Position numbers and translations under genes: made by a program
In this document: positions 25,215 to 33,935 of the stretch, piece after piece
Layout: every line of letters begins with the position of its first letter
Position numbering within the stretch: the stretch's first letter is position 1
From: an uncultured Bacteroidales bacterium
GTDB taxonomy: Bacteria; Bacteroidota; Bacteroidia; Bacteroidales; UBA932
DNA length: 42,456 nucleotides
Direction: 5' to 3'
NCBI GenBank assembly: GCA_905235535.1
Contig: CAJOLS010000003.1
Span: 1 to 42,456 of the forward strand
The notes under the pieces: generated by a model
Seen by the model: the letters and a program-made list of their open reading frames with translations, nothing else
Told to the model about the DNA's origin: nothing
Databases searched by the model: none

Positions 25215-26496
25215 TTTGTTTGCACTGGCTGTGCTGGTGTTATCTGCCGGCTCCCTTGGGGCCCAGACGGACGGAACCTACGGAGGTTTCTCCCCGTATT
25301 CCGTTTTCGGACTGGGGCAGATGCACCAGGGGGGTACTTCCTGGAACCGCGGAATGGGCGGGGTGGGAATAGCCGCCCGCAACCACCGCTTCATCAACAT
25401 TCTCAATCCTGCATCCATAACAGCCCGCGATTCCCTCTCCTTCATGGCCGATATGGGCCTGGGCGGCCGCATGTCCCTGTTCAAGGAGGGAAACGTGCAG
25501 GCATTCAACACCACTTTCAATATTGACGACGTAGCCATCTCCTTCCCCATGTGGCGCCATACCGCCTTCATGGTGGGAGTAACCCCGCTCAGCGACGTGG
25601 GATACAATATCTCTTATCGGGAGATGGACGTCTATACCCAGCAGCGCCTGTTCACTTCCGTGGGCAATGGAGGAACCTATCAGCTCTTTGCCGCCGCCGC
25701 TGCCACTTTCTGGAACCGCCTGTCCGTGGGCGCCCAGTTCAACTACACCTTCGGCAACATCAGCAAGAAATCCAGCATAGTCAACGGGGACGATTCCTAC
25801 CGCACCATGGTATCCGGAGACTCCCTGCAGGTGAATAATTTCAGTGGAAAATTAGGCATCCAGTACGACCAGCCGCTTTCCGGCCAGGAAGTTATCACCG
25901 TGGGTGCCACCTACAAGATTTCCACCCCCATCCGCGGCCACAGCGTCCACTACCGTGAGCTGGGCAGCTACGACCGCAAGCGCGAGGCGGCCGAACTGAA
26001 AGACAAGGGACTGAGCATAGGAGACGAACTGGGCGTGGGCGTCAGTTTCCGCCGGGGAGACGATTTCATGGTGGAGGCAGACTATACCCGTTCCAACTGG
26101 AGCCGCAGCAGACTGGATCAGGTGAGCGGCTTCTCCAATGTGGGAGACGTGGTGTTTGCCCCGTCCGTGGGCCAGTCCTTCCGCGTGGGAGGAGAAATAA
26201 CCCCCAACCGAAACGACATCCGTACCGGCTTCGTACATTTCCTCCGCCGCTGCACTTTCCGGGGAGGCGCATATTTTGACCAGTCTTATTATACGGTAGA
26301 TGGCGCACACGTCAATTCCGTGGGTATGACCTTGGGTATGACCTTGCCCGTATATCGCTGGTATAACGGTCTCAGCATAGGCCTGGAACTGGGCCGCAGA
26401 GGCCTTGCCACCTCCCAGGTGAAAGAAAATTATTTTGGATTTAACGTAGGATTCAATATTTTTGACATCTGGTTCCAGAAACGTGCCTATGAGTAA
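25192..26496 (+). CDS. Outer-membrane beta-barrel protein of unknown function
   Basis: The 434-residue product has a signal peptide (LFALAVLVLSAGSLGAQ) followed by YGGFSPYSVFGLGQMHQGG, a start common to Bacteroidetes barrel proteins of the FadL/PorV-like kind. RGMGGVGIAARNH and INILNPAS, then many amphipathic strands, support a barrel of about 14 strands. The gene overlaps coaX by 23 bases, which suggests coupling. With the TPR protein and lptC downstream it forms an envelope-related unit. No enzyme motif is seen. Confidence 0.8.
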   Translation: MFARVRNSLFALAVLVLSAGSLGAQTDGTYGGFSPYSVFGLGQMHQGGTSWNRGMGGVGIAARNHRFINILNPASITARDSLSFMADMGLGGRMSLFKEGNVQAFNTTFNIDDVAISFPMWRHTAFMVGVTPLSDVGYNISYREMDVYTQQRLFTSVGNGGTYQLFAAAAATFWNRLSVGAQFNYTFGNISKKSSIVNGDDSYRTMVSGDSLQVNNFSGKLGIQYDQPLSGQEVITVGATYKISTPIRGHSVHYRELGSYDRKREAAELKDKGLSIGDELGVGVSFRRGDDFMVEADYTRSNWSRSRLDQVSGFSNVGDVVFAPSVGQSFRVGGEITPNRNDIRTGFVHFLRRCTFRGGAYFDQSYYTVDGAHVNSVGMTLGMTLPVYRWYNGLSIGLELGRRGLATSQVKENYFGFNVGFNIFDIWFQKRAYE

Positions 26497-26542
26497 TGTG
26501 GCACAGTGCTTGTAAAATGAAATAATTCAAAATATTTAGGAT

Positions 26543-27865
26543 ATGAAAAAATTAGCTTTGGTTGTATTCGCCGCCCTGGCCTTCATGGGCCAGAATGCCT
26601 TGGCCCAGACCTCCCGTTTCGGTCACGGAAAAGACAGTGCGGACTGCGTGCTGTACCTCTCTTACTATGAGGAGTACTTCAAACAGAAGAATTACGATTC
26701 GGCCCTGCCCAACTGGCGCAAAGCCTATTCCGTGTGCCCTCCTACGGCATCCGAGAATATGTTCATCCGTGGTACCACCCTCATGACCCGTCTGTACAAC
26801 CAGACCAAGGACGCTGCCGCCAGAAGCGCCATAGTAGATACCATCCTCACCCTTCAGGACCAGCGCATGGCCGCATATCCCAAGAAGCGCAATACCATCC
26901 TGAACAACAAGGGTCAGCACATCATCAACTACCGCAGCGCAGATGCCGAGTACACCTACAAGGCTCTGAGCGAGATTGTGGATGAGCTGGGTTCCGAGGC
27001 CAACGGTCCCCTGCAGGTGAACCTGCTCCAGGCCGCCATCGCCCTGTACAGGGAGAACAAGCTTACGGCCGACGATGTGATTGCCGCCTACGACAAGGTT
27101 AGCGCCAACATCGAGAATGCATCGGCCGGCAACGATGCGGAGAAAGAGGACAATCTCAAGGTGAAGGCCACCATCGAGTCCGTCTTTGCGGACAGCAAAG
27201 TGGCTTCCTGCGAGAACCTGATAGCCATCTTCGGCCCCCGTTTCGATGCCGACCCCAACAACCTGGCCTTGGTTTCCAACATTGTGAAGCTCATGAACTC
27301 TGCCGAGGACTGCGCCTCCAACGACCTCTACCTCAAGGCCGTGACCGCCATGTACAAGCTGGATCCTTCCTATCGCAGTGCTTACGGCCTGTACCGCCTG
27401 AACGCCGCCCGTGACAACGTGGCCGACGCCGCCAAGTACCTGGAAGAGGCCATCGCCTCCGCCGAGTCCGACGAGGCTACCGATGCCCAGTACAATTATG
27501 AGATGGCGGCCTTCTGCTACAAGAACGGCATGCGCGGCAAGGCTATCGAGGCCGCCCGCAAGGCTGTTGACATGGACTACGGTTATGCCGGCAAGGCGTA
27601 TCTGATTATGGGTAACCTCTGGGCTTCCGCCACCTGCGGTGAAACTGTGGACAAGTGGGCACGCTACTGGGCTGCCGCCGACTATTATCAGAAGGCCCGT
27701 AACGCAGATCCTTCCATCGCCGACGAGGCCGCCGCTTCCCTGGGCAGCGTAAGCCGCTACTATCCAGAAGCTTCCGAGGCCTTCATGTACGACCTCACCA
27801 AGGGCCAGTCCTATACCGTCTCCTGCGGCGGCATGACGGCCACCACTACCGTACGTGTGCAGTAA
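26543..27865 (+). CDS. Secreted TPR-repeat protein
   Basis: The 440-residue product has a signal peptide (LALVVFAALAFMGQNALAQ). It contains several TPR-like helical pairs, clearest at YLSYYEEYFKQKNYDSALPNWRKA, ADAAKYLEEAIASAES, and MAAFCYKNGMRGKAIEAARKAVDMD. Conserved Cys residues occur at several places. Codon choice is strongly biased (AAG, GGC, CTG), which suggests high expression. It lies between the barrel protein and lptC and is probably a periplasmic or outer-membrane scaffold. Partner unknown. Confidence 0.88.
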   Translation: MKKLALVVFAALAFMGQNALAQTSRFGHGKDSADCVLYLSYYEEYFKQKNYDSALPNWRKAYSVCPPTASENMFIRGTTLMTRLYNQTKDAAARSAIVDTILTLQDQRMAAYPKKRNTILNNKGQHIINYRSADAEYTYKALSEIVDELGSEANGPLQVNLLQAAIALYRENKLTADDVIAAYDKVSANIENASAGNDAEKEDNLKVKATIESVFADSKVASCENLIAIFGPRFDADPNNLALVSNIVKLMNSAEDCASNDLYLKAVTAMYKLDPSYRSAYGLYRLNAARDNVADAAKYLEEAIASAESDEATDAQYNYEMAAFCYKNGMRGKAIEAARKAVDMDYGYAGKAYLIMGNLWASATCGETVDKWARYWAAADYYQKARNADPSIADEAAASLGSVSRYYPEASEAFMYDLTKGQSYTVSCGGMTATTTVRVQ

Positions 27866-28486
27866 GTGGCCGGTTGCAAAATATTTACGATGACAGCAAG
27901 CGCTCTGGCGCTTGCTTTCGTCGTATATTCCTGCAAGAGCAACCTGTCCGAGGCGGAAATGCTGGACCTGGACAAGATTCCTCTCCAGACGGTGGACAAT
28001 ATGTTCTTCGTGCAGTCGGAGAACGGCCGCCTGAAAATGCGCGTGGAATCCCCCAGGATGGAGGTTTATGAGCACGACACGGTGTCGTACGACCTTTTCC
28101 CCAAGGGCATCCGCGTGTTCGGCTATTCCGAGGAAGGGATGCTGGAAACCACCATTGTTTCCAGGCAGGCCAAGCACGACAAAACTGTTGGGAAAGAACT
28201 GTGGTCGGCTTTTGGAAAGGTGGTGGTGAAAAATATCGTCAAGCAGGAAACCATGGAAACCGACACCCTGTACTGGGATGCAGAGGCCAAGGAAATCTGG
28301 ACAGACTGTTATGTCAAGATGTCTTCCCCTTCCGGATACATGCAGGGATACGGCATGCGTTCGGACGAAAGGGCCCGCAACGCCATCCTGCTTAAACCTT
28401 TCAACAATGAGTTCATCATCGACAAAGACAGCACCAAGGTTGTCATTGACTCGGTGAATTTTATCGGCCCTCCTTTAAAAAAATAG
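27866..28486 (+). CDS. lptC: LptC-like LPS export lipoprotein
   Basis: The 206-residue product has a lipoprotein signal (ALALAFVVYSC) and an OstA/LptC-type beta fold (ENGRLKMRVESPRMEVYE, GIRVFGYSEEG, TIVSRQAKHDK, GKVVVKNIVKQETMETDTLYWDAEAKEIW). LptC passes lipopolysaccharide from the LptBFG transporter to LptA. GTG at 27866 is chosen as start because it supplies Lys5 for the signal peptide; the ATG at 27890 leaves an uncharged, very short signal. The GTG directly follows the stop codon of the TPR gene. Confidence 0.85.
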   Translation: MAGCKIFTMTASALALAFVVYSCKSNLSEAEMLDLDKIPLQTVDNMFFVQSENGRLKMRVESPRMEVYEHDTVSYDLFPKGIRVFGYSEEGMLETTIVSRQAKHDKTVGKELWSAFGKVVVKNIVKQETMETDTLYWDAEAKEIWTDCYVKMSSPSGYMQGYGMRSDERARNAILLKPFNNEFIIDKDSTKVVIDSVNFIGPPLKK

Positions 28487-28507
28487 TGGTATTTAGAAGA
28501 AAATTAG

Positions 28508-28546
28508 TAACTTTGCAGCCCTTAACGCAATTTTTTGCAAAAAATT
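28508..28546 (+). promoter_or_regulatory. Promoter and leader palindrome before the ppiD-like gene
   Basis: TAACTTTG (28508-28515) is an exact TAnnTTTG match; no good -33 element is seen. The leader of about 45 bases contains the perfect 18-bp palindrome AATTTTTTGCAAAAAATT at 28529-28546, possibly an operator or a weak hairpin. Confidence 0.6.
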
Positions 28547-28564
28547 AAAAAACGTATATAAAAA

Positions 28565-30646
28565 ATGGCAGCTCTTGAGACCATCAGAACTAAGTTTGGC
28601 ATTGGTGCTTCCCTCATCATTGCCTTCGGTCTTTTACTCTTCCTTGTAAACCCGTCCGACATCATCCAGACGGTACAGTCCACTTCTTCGAAGAACGATG
28701 TCGGCAAAATCAATGGGAAAGCAATCTCTTATCTCCAGTTTGACAACGAGGTCCGCCAGATGGACGAGATTCGCAAAATGGTTTCCGGTACTTCTTCCAC
28801 TTCCGACGAAGACCAGACCAACCTCCGTAACATGACCTGGCAGAGCCTGGTAGACCGCTACCTGGTTGTTCCTACCATCCAGGAAGCCGGCGTCCGCGTA
28901 GGTGAGCAGGAGCAGGAGAACATGTTCGTGGGAGACAACATTTCCCCGATTGCTTCCAGTTTCTATGGCTTTTATGACGAGAACGGCAGCTATTCCGTGG
29001 ACCGCGTGCGCGAGTTTATGGAAGCCGCAGAATCCAGCGAGACTTACCGCATCATCCGCGACTACCTGTTGGATGCCGCCCGCATCAACCGTTTCAACGA
29101 GAAATATGTTTCCCTGTTCAACGCCGGCACCTATGTGAACGCCCTGGAGCGCAAGCGCGCCATCGAGGAAAACAACACCACCGCCAGCGTGGACTTCGTC
29201 ATGTCTCCCGGCTCTTTCTTCCAGGAGGATTCCTCCGTTGTGGTGAACAAGGCCGAGGTTGAAAAATACTACAACAGCCACAAGGACGCTTTCCGCCAGG
29301 TAGCCAACCGCGACATCCGCTATGCCGTGTTTGAGCTCAATGCTTCCCAGCAGGATATCGCCAATTCCAACGCCAAGTTCGTCGGCCTGTACGACGAGTT
29401 TGCCACCACGGACAACGTGCGCACCTTCCTCCAGAAGAACTCCGACCGCAAGTGGGACGACAGCTGGTACAAGGCCGGTGAGCTCCGCAGCGTGAACGCC
29501 GACGTGGAAACCTTCGTTTCCGAGAACAAGGAAGGTGTTTCCCCGGTGTTCCAGTCCGGCACCACCTTCTTTGCCGCCCGCATCCTGGACAGCGCCAACC
29601 TGCCGGATTCCGTGTATGTGCGCCACATCATGCTGGTGGGTGAAAACGCTAAGCAGCAGGCCGACAGCCTCCTGGGAGTTGTGAACAAGAACAACTTCTC
29701 TTCCCTGGCCAACCTCTATTCCGCCGACAAGGGCAACGCCCAGGACGGCGAGATGGGCAATATCGGCTGGATGACCAAGAATATCATGATCAAGGGCTTC
29801 GAACCCGTCCTGGAAGCCAAGGTGGGTGTTCCCTTCGTGCTCAATACCCAGTATGGTTCCCACGTGGTTGAGGTAACCAAGACCACCAAGCCCGTTGCCA
29901 AGAAGAAGGTGGCCGTCTTCGAGAAGGAAACCACCATCTCCAAGGAAACCGAGCGTGCCATCTCCGAGCAGGCCCGCCTGCTGGCTGTCCGCTCCCAGGG
30001 CAAGCTGGACAACTTCAAGACCATCTGCGACACCACCGGCATCTATGCCCGCAGCCTGAATATCACCGAGGCCACGGACACCTACGGTTCCATTTCCCAC
30101 GCCAAGGAAGTAACCCGCTGGGCCTTCAACAATAAGCCCGGCAAGGCTTCCGACGTTATTCCCGTGGACAACAAGTACTACTTCGTAGTGGCCGTTGAGA
30201 AGGCCCACAAGGAAGGAATCGCCCCGCTGGAAGATGTTTACCAGAGCATCCGCACCCAGGTATATCGTGACAAGTATTCCGAGAAGCACGCCGCCGACGT
30301 CAAGGCCCGGATTGAAGGTCTTACCTCCCTGGAAGCCATCGCCGAGAAGCTGAACACCACCGTGTCCACCCTCTCCGATGTCACCTTCTCCACCTCTTCG
30401 GCCCCTACCACCGAACCCGCCTTCATCGGCGCCGTATCTTCCGCCAAGGAGGGTACCATCAATGGTCCGGTTGCCGGCCTTATGGGTGCTTACGTGTTCC
30501 AGGTGAACGGACGTGAAATGGGTTCCTACTTCACTGAGGACGACGCCAGGGCCGCCCAGACCCGCTTCGTCAGCTACTACGACCAGATGCTTGTGCCCAT
30601 CATGATGGACAAGAACGTCAAGGACAACCGCGCCCGTTTCTATTAG
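28565..30646 (+). CDS. ppiD: PpiD-like membrane-anchored peptidyl-prolyl isomerase
   Basis: The 693-residue protein has one N-terminal membrane anchor (GIGASLIIAFGLLLFLV, about residues 13-29), a SurA-N-like chaperone part (GKINGKAISYLQFDNEVRQM) and a parvulin domain from PDSVYVRHIML near residue 346 to GSHVVEVT. A second parvulin-like segment follows (residues about 500-560). It likely folds outer-membrane proteins in the periplasm. The preceding genes (barrel protein, TPR, lptC) fit that role. It has its own promoter. The codon bias points to strong expression. Confidence 0.92.
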   Translation: MAALETIRTKFGIGASLIIAFGLLLFLVNPSDIIQTVQSTSSKNDVGKINGKAISYLQFDNEVRQMDEIRKMVSGTSSTSDEDQTNLRNMTWQSLVDRYLVVPTIQEAGVRVGEQEQENMFVGDNISPIASSFYGFYDENGSYSVDRVREFMEAAESSETYRIIRDYLLDAARINRFNEKYVSLFNAGTYVNALERKRAIEENNTTASVDFVMSPGSFFQEDSSVVVNKAEVEKYYNSHKDAFRQVANRDIRYAVFELNASQQDIANSNAKFVGLYDEFATTDNVRTFLQKNSDRKWDDSWYKAGELRSVNADVETFVSENKEGVSPVFQSGTTFFAARILDSANLPDSVYVRHIMLVGENAKQQADSLLGVVNKNNFSSLANLYSADKGNAQDGEMGNIGWMTKNIMIKGFEPVLEAKVGVPFVLNTQYGSHVVEVTKTTKPVAKKKVAVFEKETTISKETERAISEQARLLAVRSQGKLDNFKTICDTTGIYARSLNITEATDTYGSISHAKEVTRWAFNNKPGKASDVIPVDNKYYFVVAVEKAHKEGIAPLEDVYQSIRTQVYRDKYSEKHAADVKARIEGLTSLEAIAEKLNTTVSTLSDVTFSTSSAPTTEPAFIGAVSSAKEGTINGPVAGLMGAYVFQVNGREMGSYFTEDDARAAQTRFVSYYDQMLVPIMMDKNVKDNRARFY

Positions 30647-30652
30647 GCCATT

Positions 30653-30679
30653 TGTCATTCTGAACGAAGTGAAGAATCT
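30653..30679 (+). repeat. Second copy of the 27-bp dispersed repeat, abutting the ychF start codon
   Basis: It differs from 680-706 at two positions (GAACGAAGTG against GAGCGAAGCG). It fills the gap between the ppiD-like stop and the ychF ATG, whose A follows its last base directly, so it forms the ychF ribosome-binding region. Confidence 0.8.
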
Positions 30680-31783
30680 ATGTCTTTAAAATGTGGTATA
30701 GTAGGCTTGCCCAATGTGGGCAAGTCTACTTTGTTTAATTGCGTAAGTTCGGGAAAGGCCCAGAGCGCCAATTTCCCCTTTTGCACCATAGACCCCAACG
30801 TGGGTTCTACCAATGTTCCGGATAAGCGCCTGGAGGTGCTTACGGAGATTTGCCAGCCCAAGCGCACCATTCCGGCCACGGTGGAAATCGTGGACATTGC
30901 CGGCCTGGTGAAGGGCGCTTCCAAGGGGGAGGGCCTGGGCAACCAGTTCCTGGCCAACATCCGTGAAACCGACGCCGTCCTGCACGTGCTCCGCTGCTTC
31001 GACGACGGCAACATCGTGCACGTAGATGGTTCCGTGGACCCTGTCCGCGACAAAGAGGTGGTAGATACCGAACTCCAGATCAAAGACCTGGAAACGGTGG
31101 AAAACCGCATCAAGAAAGTGGAAAAGATGGCCACCACCGGCGGGGACAAGGAGGCCAAAAAGCTCCTGAACCTGCTGGTTCGTTACCGCGAAGCCCTGCT
31201 CAAGGGCCTCTCCTGCCGCACCGTGGTGCCGGAGAATGCCGAGGAAGAGCAGATGGCCAAAGACCTTTATCTTCTCACCAACAAGCCCGTCCTGTACGTG
31301 TGCAACGTGGATGAGGCATCGGCTGCTGCCGGCAATGCCTATGTGGAGGCTGTGCGGGAGGCCGTAGCTGCAGAAAATGCAGAGATTCTGGTGATTGCCG
31401 CCAAGACCGAGGCCGAGATTGCCGAGATGGAGGACTACGAAGACCGCCAGATGTTCCTGGAGGAAATGGGCCTGGAGGAATCCGGTGTCGTGCGCCTGAT
31501 CCAAAGCGCCTACAAGCTTCTGGGCCTGAGGACCTTCTTCACCGCCGGGGCCGATGAATGCCGCGCCTGGACCATCGTGGCCGGGGACAAAGCTCCCCGC
31601 GCCGCCGGTGTCATCCATACGGACTTCGAACGCGGTTTCATCCGCGCGGAGGTTATCAAGTACGAGGACTTTGTCCAGTACAAGACCGAAGCCGCCGTCC
31701 GCGCCGCCGGCAAGATGGGCATCGAAGGAAAGGACTATGTGGTGCAGGACGGAGACATCATGCACTTCCTCTTTAACGTGTAG
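30680..31783 (+). CDS. ychF: Redox-regulated ATPase/GTPase YchF
   Basis: The 367-residue protein matches YchF/OLA1: G1 GLPNVGKST, switch region with FPFCTIDPNVG, G3 DIAGLVKGASKGEGLG, a G4-like NVDEA in place of NKxD (the family prefers ATP), and a C-terminal TGS domain (AGVIHTDFERGFIRAEVI). It is a ribosome-associated stress and translation factor. No separate promoter is seen, so it is probably transcribed from the ppiD-like gene. It converges on the minus-strand nuclease-fold gene with an 11-base overlap. Confidence 0.97.
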   Translation: MSLKCGIVGLPNVGKSTLFNCVSSGKAQSANFPFCTIDPNVGSTNVPDKRLEVLTEICQPKRTIPATVEIVDIAGLVKGASKGEGLGNQFLANIRETDAVLHVLRCFDDGNIVHVDGSVDPVRDKEVVDTELQIKDLETVENRIKKVEKMATTGGDKEAKKLLNLLVRYREALLKGLSCRTVVPENAEEEQMAKDLYLLTNKPVLYVCNVDEASAAAGNAYVEAVREAVAAENAEILVIAAKTEAEIAEMEDYEDRQMFLEEMGLEESGVVRLIQSAYKLLGLRTFFTAGADECRAWTIVAGDKAPRAAGVIHTDFERGFIRAEVIKYEDFVQYKTEAAVRAAGKMGIEGKDYVVQDGDIMHFLFNV

Positions 31784-32732
31784 GCCATTCTACCGTGCCC
31801 CAGATGGGGCAGTGGTCCGAGACGCCGCCCAGGTAGCGGGGGCCGGAATAGGTTCTGAGGGGTTTTTCCCCGGCATGGCCGGTATCCGGTGTCATCAGGA
31901 AAGGGATTTGGAGGATTTTCATCTGCCCCCTCAGATGCCCCGAGGCAAACAGCATATCTATCAGTTCCCACTGCCCGTCGTATTTTATGGTGCCGAGTCC
32001 TTTTTGAAACAAGGGCTCGGCCCAATTTTTCAGGGCGGGTTCCAGGAGTTGGTAAACCGTATTGGCGGGCGTGTCGTTGAAATCTCCCAGGGCCACCAGG
32101 TTTTCAATGCCTTCTGCACGCAGGGAATCGGCCAGGAAACGAAGGCGCTCCACGGCTATTCTCCGGCGGGGTTCCGATTCGGAAATACCGCCATATTTGG
32201 AAGGATGGTGATTGACCACCAGGGCGAGCGTGGTGCCATCGGCCCCTTCAAAAGTGGCCAGGAGGATGTCCCTGGTTCGGAGGAGGCTGTCGCCGTCGTA
32301 TAAATGGCACGCTTTGGCCGTTTTCAGCCTCAATTGGGAAGGCCGGTACAAAAGGGCCACATCTATTCCCCTGGGGTCCGGAGAGTCGAAATGAAGGATT
32401 TTATAGCCTGTTTTTCGAAGGGGGGTCTCTTCCAGGAGCCGCTCAAGCACATGCCGGTTCTCCACTTCGGCCAGTCCTATTGCATCCGGAAGGCCTCCTT
32501 CCTCGGAAGCGGCCCACAGGATGCCCTTGGAAATGGCGTTGAGCTTGGTTTTAAGCCGCTTCCGCGTCCAATGCCGCTCTCCGCGGGAAGAGAACTCCGT
32601 GTCGGAACGGCCCGTACCGGAATCTATCCAGTCAAAGCAGTTCTCCAGGTTCCAGAACATCAGGCGGAGGGTATCGGCCGGCGGGGAAACGTGCAACAAA
32701 ACGGCGGCCAGAAAGGTAATGAGCGCATTCAT
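31773..32732 (-). CDS. Secreted endonuclease/exonuclease/phosphatase-family protein
   Basis: The 319-residue protein has a signal peptide (LITFLAAVLLHVSPPA) and the EEP fold motifs: FWNLENCFD, catalytic Glu in IGLAEVENR, LALVVNHHPSK, GDFNDTP and a final SDHCP. It is a metal-dependent phosphodiesterase, probably periplasmic or outside the cell; the substrate could be nucleic acid or a phosphoester. ATG at 32732 is chosen; an upstream TTG at 32738 lies in the promoter. Many Bacteroidetes encode this type singly. No partner is visible. Confidence 0.88.
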   Translation of the reverse strand: MNALITFLAAVLLHVSPPADTLRLMFWNLENCFDWIDSGTGRSDTEFSSRGERHWTRKRLKTKLNAISKGILWAASEEGGLPDAIGLAEVENRHVLERLLEETPLRKTGYKILHFDSPDPRGIDVALLYRPSQLRLKTAKACHLYDGDSLLRTRDILLATFEGADGTTLALVVNHHPSKYGGISESEPRRRIAVERLRFLADSLRAEGIENLVALGDFNDTPANTVYQLLEPALKNWAEPLFQKGLGTIKYDGQWELIDMLFASGHLRGQMKILQIPFLMTPDTGHAGEKPLRTYSGPRYLGGVSDHCPIWGTVEWPTR

Positions 32733-32735
32733 GTC

Positions 32736-32743
32736 CAAAGATA
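32736..32743 (-). promoter_or_regulatory. Promoter -7 element of the EEP-family gene, likely leaderless
   Basis: The minus strand reads TATCTTTG, then GAC and the ATG. With the usual start point about four bases past the element, the transcript would begin at or near the A of the start codon. Confidence 0.6.
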
Positions 32744-32755
32744 AAGAAAAATCGT

Positions 32756-32763
32756 TATATTTG
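32756..32763 (+). promoter_or_regulatory. Promoter -7 element of galK
   Basis: TATATTTG fits TAnnTTTG exactly and lies 26 bases before the galK ATG. It is only 12 bases from the divergent -7 element at 32736-32743, so the two core promoters overlap. Confidence 0.6.
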
Positions 32764-32789
32764 TAAGACGCACATAAAATTTACACGAT

Positions 32790-33935
32790 ATGAAAGCCAA
32801 AATCCAAGAAAAATTTGAATCCCTGTTCGGGGAAGAAGGAATCCTTTATGCATCGGCCGGCCGCATCAACCTGATTGGCGAGCACACGGATTACAACGGT
32901 GGTTACGTGTTCCCGGGTGCCATCAACTTCGGCATCATGGCCGCCATCAAGCCCAACGGAACCGATACCGTCAAACTGTTCTCCATCAACCGCGACGAAT
33001 ACGTAGAGTTTGACCTCACGGAGGAAAACCTCCCGGAGCAGCACTGGCCCCGCTACATTTTCGGCGTCTGCCGGGAAATCATCAAGCGCGGCGGCACGGT
33101 GAAGGGCTTCAACGCCGTCTTTGCCGGAGACGTTCCCATCGGCGCCGGCCTCAGCTCCTCGGCCGCCCTGGAGAGCACCTTCGCCTACGCCCTCAACGAC
33201 CTTTTCAACAACAACCAGATAGAAAAGTTTGAACTGGCCAAGATTGGCCAGAGCACGGAGCACAACTATTGCGGCGTCAAGTGCGGCATCATGGACCAGT
33301 TCGCATCCCTCTTCGGCAAGGAAGGCTCCCTGATTCGCCTCAACTGCAAAACCGGGGAGTACAAGTACTTCCCCTTCCATCCGGAAGGCTACAAGCTGGT
33401 GCTCATAGACACCTGCGTGAAGCATAGCCTGGCCGACAGCGCCTACAACAAGCGCCGCGAATCCTGCGAAAGGGCCGCCGCCGCCATCCGCAAGAACCAC
33501 CCCGAGGTGGACTTCCTCTCGGACGCCAAGCGCGTCTGGCTGGATGAAGTGCGCGAAGAAATCACCGAAGAGGATTTCCTGAGGGCCGAATATGTGATTG
33601 GAGAGGTTCAGCGCGTGCTGGATGTTTGCGACGCCCTGGAAAGGGACGACTACGAGACCGTGGGCGAAATGATGTACCAGACCCACTTCGGCCTCAGCCG
33701 CCTGTACGAGGTATCCTGCGAAGAGCTGGACTTCCTCAACAAACTGGCCCGCAAGCTGGACGTTACCGGTTCCCGCGTAATGGGAGGAGGCTTCGGCGGC
33801 TGCACCATCAACCTAGTGAAGGAAGAGCTGTACGACCACTTTGTGGAAACCGCCGTGGAGAAGTTCACGGAGAAATTCGGCCACGCCCCCAAGGTTTACG
33901 AAGTCGTGATCAGCAATGGCGCCCGCAAGCTGTAG
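32790..33935 (+). CDS. galK: Galactokinase
   Basis: The 381-residue GHMP kinase has GRINLIGEHTDYNGGYV (galactose-binding signature), PIGAGLSSSAALE (ATP loop), GVKCGIMDQFASLFG with the catalytic Asp, and GSRVMGGGFGGCTINL. It phosphorylates galactose to galactose-1-phosphate in the Leloir pathway. galM lies 6.4 kb downstream on the other strand. galT and galE are not in the window. It overlaps the next gene by 20 bases. Confidence 0.97.
   Translation: MKAKIQEKFESLFGEEGILYASAGRINLIGEHTDYNGGYVFPGAINFGIMAAIKPNGTDTVKLFSINRDEYVEFDLTEENLPEQHWPRYIFGVCREIIKRGGTVKGFNAVFAGDVPIGAGLSSSAALESTFAYALNDLFNNNQIEKFELAKIGQSTEHNYCGVKCGIMDQFASLFGKEGSLIRLNCKTGEYKYFPFHPEGYKLVLIDTCVKHSLADSAYNKRRESCERAAAAIRKNHPEVDFLSDAKRVWLDEVREEITEEDFLRAEYVIGEVQRVLDVCDALERDDYETVGEMMYQTHFGLSRLYEVSCEELDFLNKLARKLDVTGSRVMGGGFGGCTINLVKEELYDHFVETAVEKFTEKFGHAPKVYEVVISNGARKL

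Noticed and set aside
28634..30658. A 674-codon frame antisense to the ppiD-like gene
   Set aside because: Low-complexity Gly/Val/His shadow of a highly codon-biased gene, with no start signal or motif.
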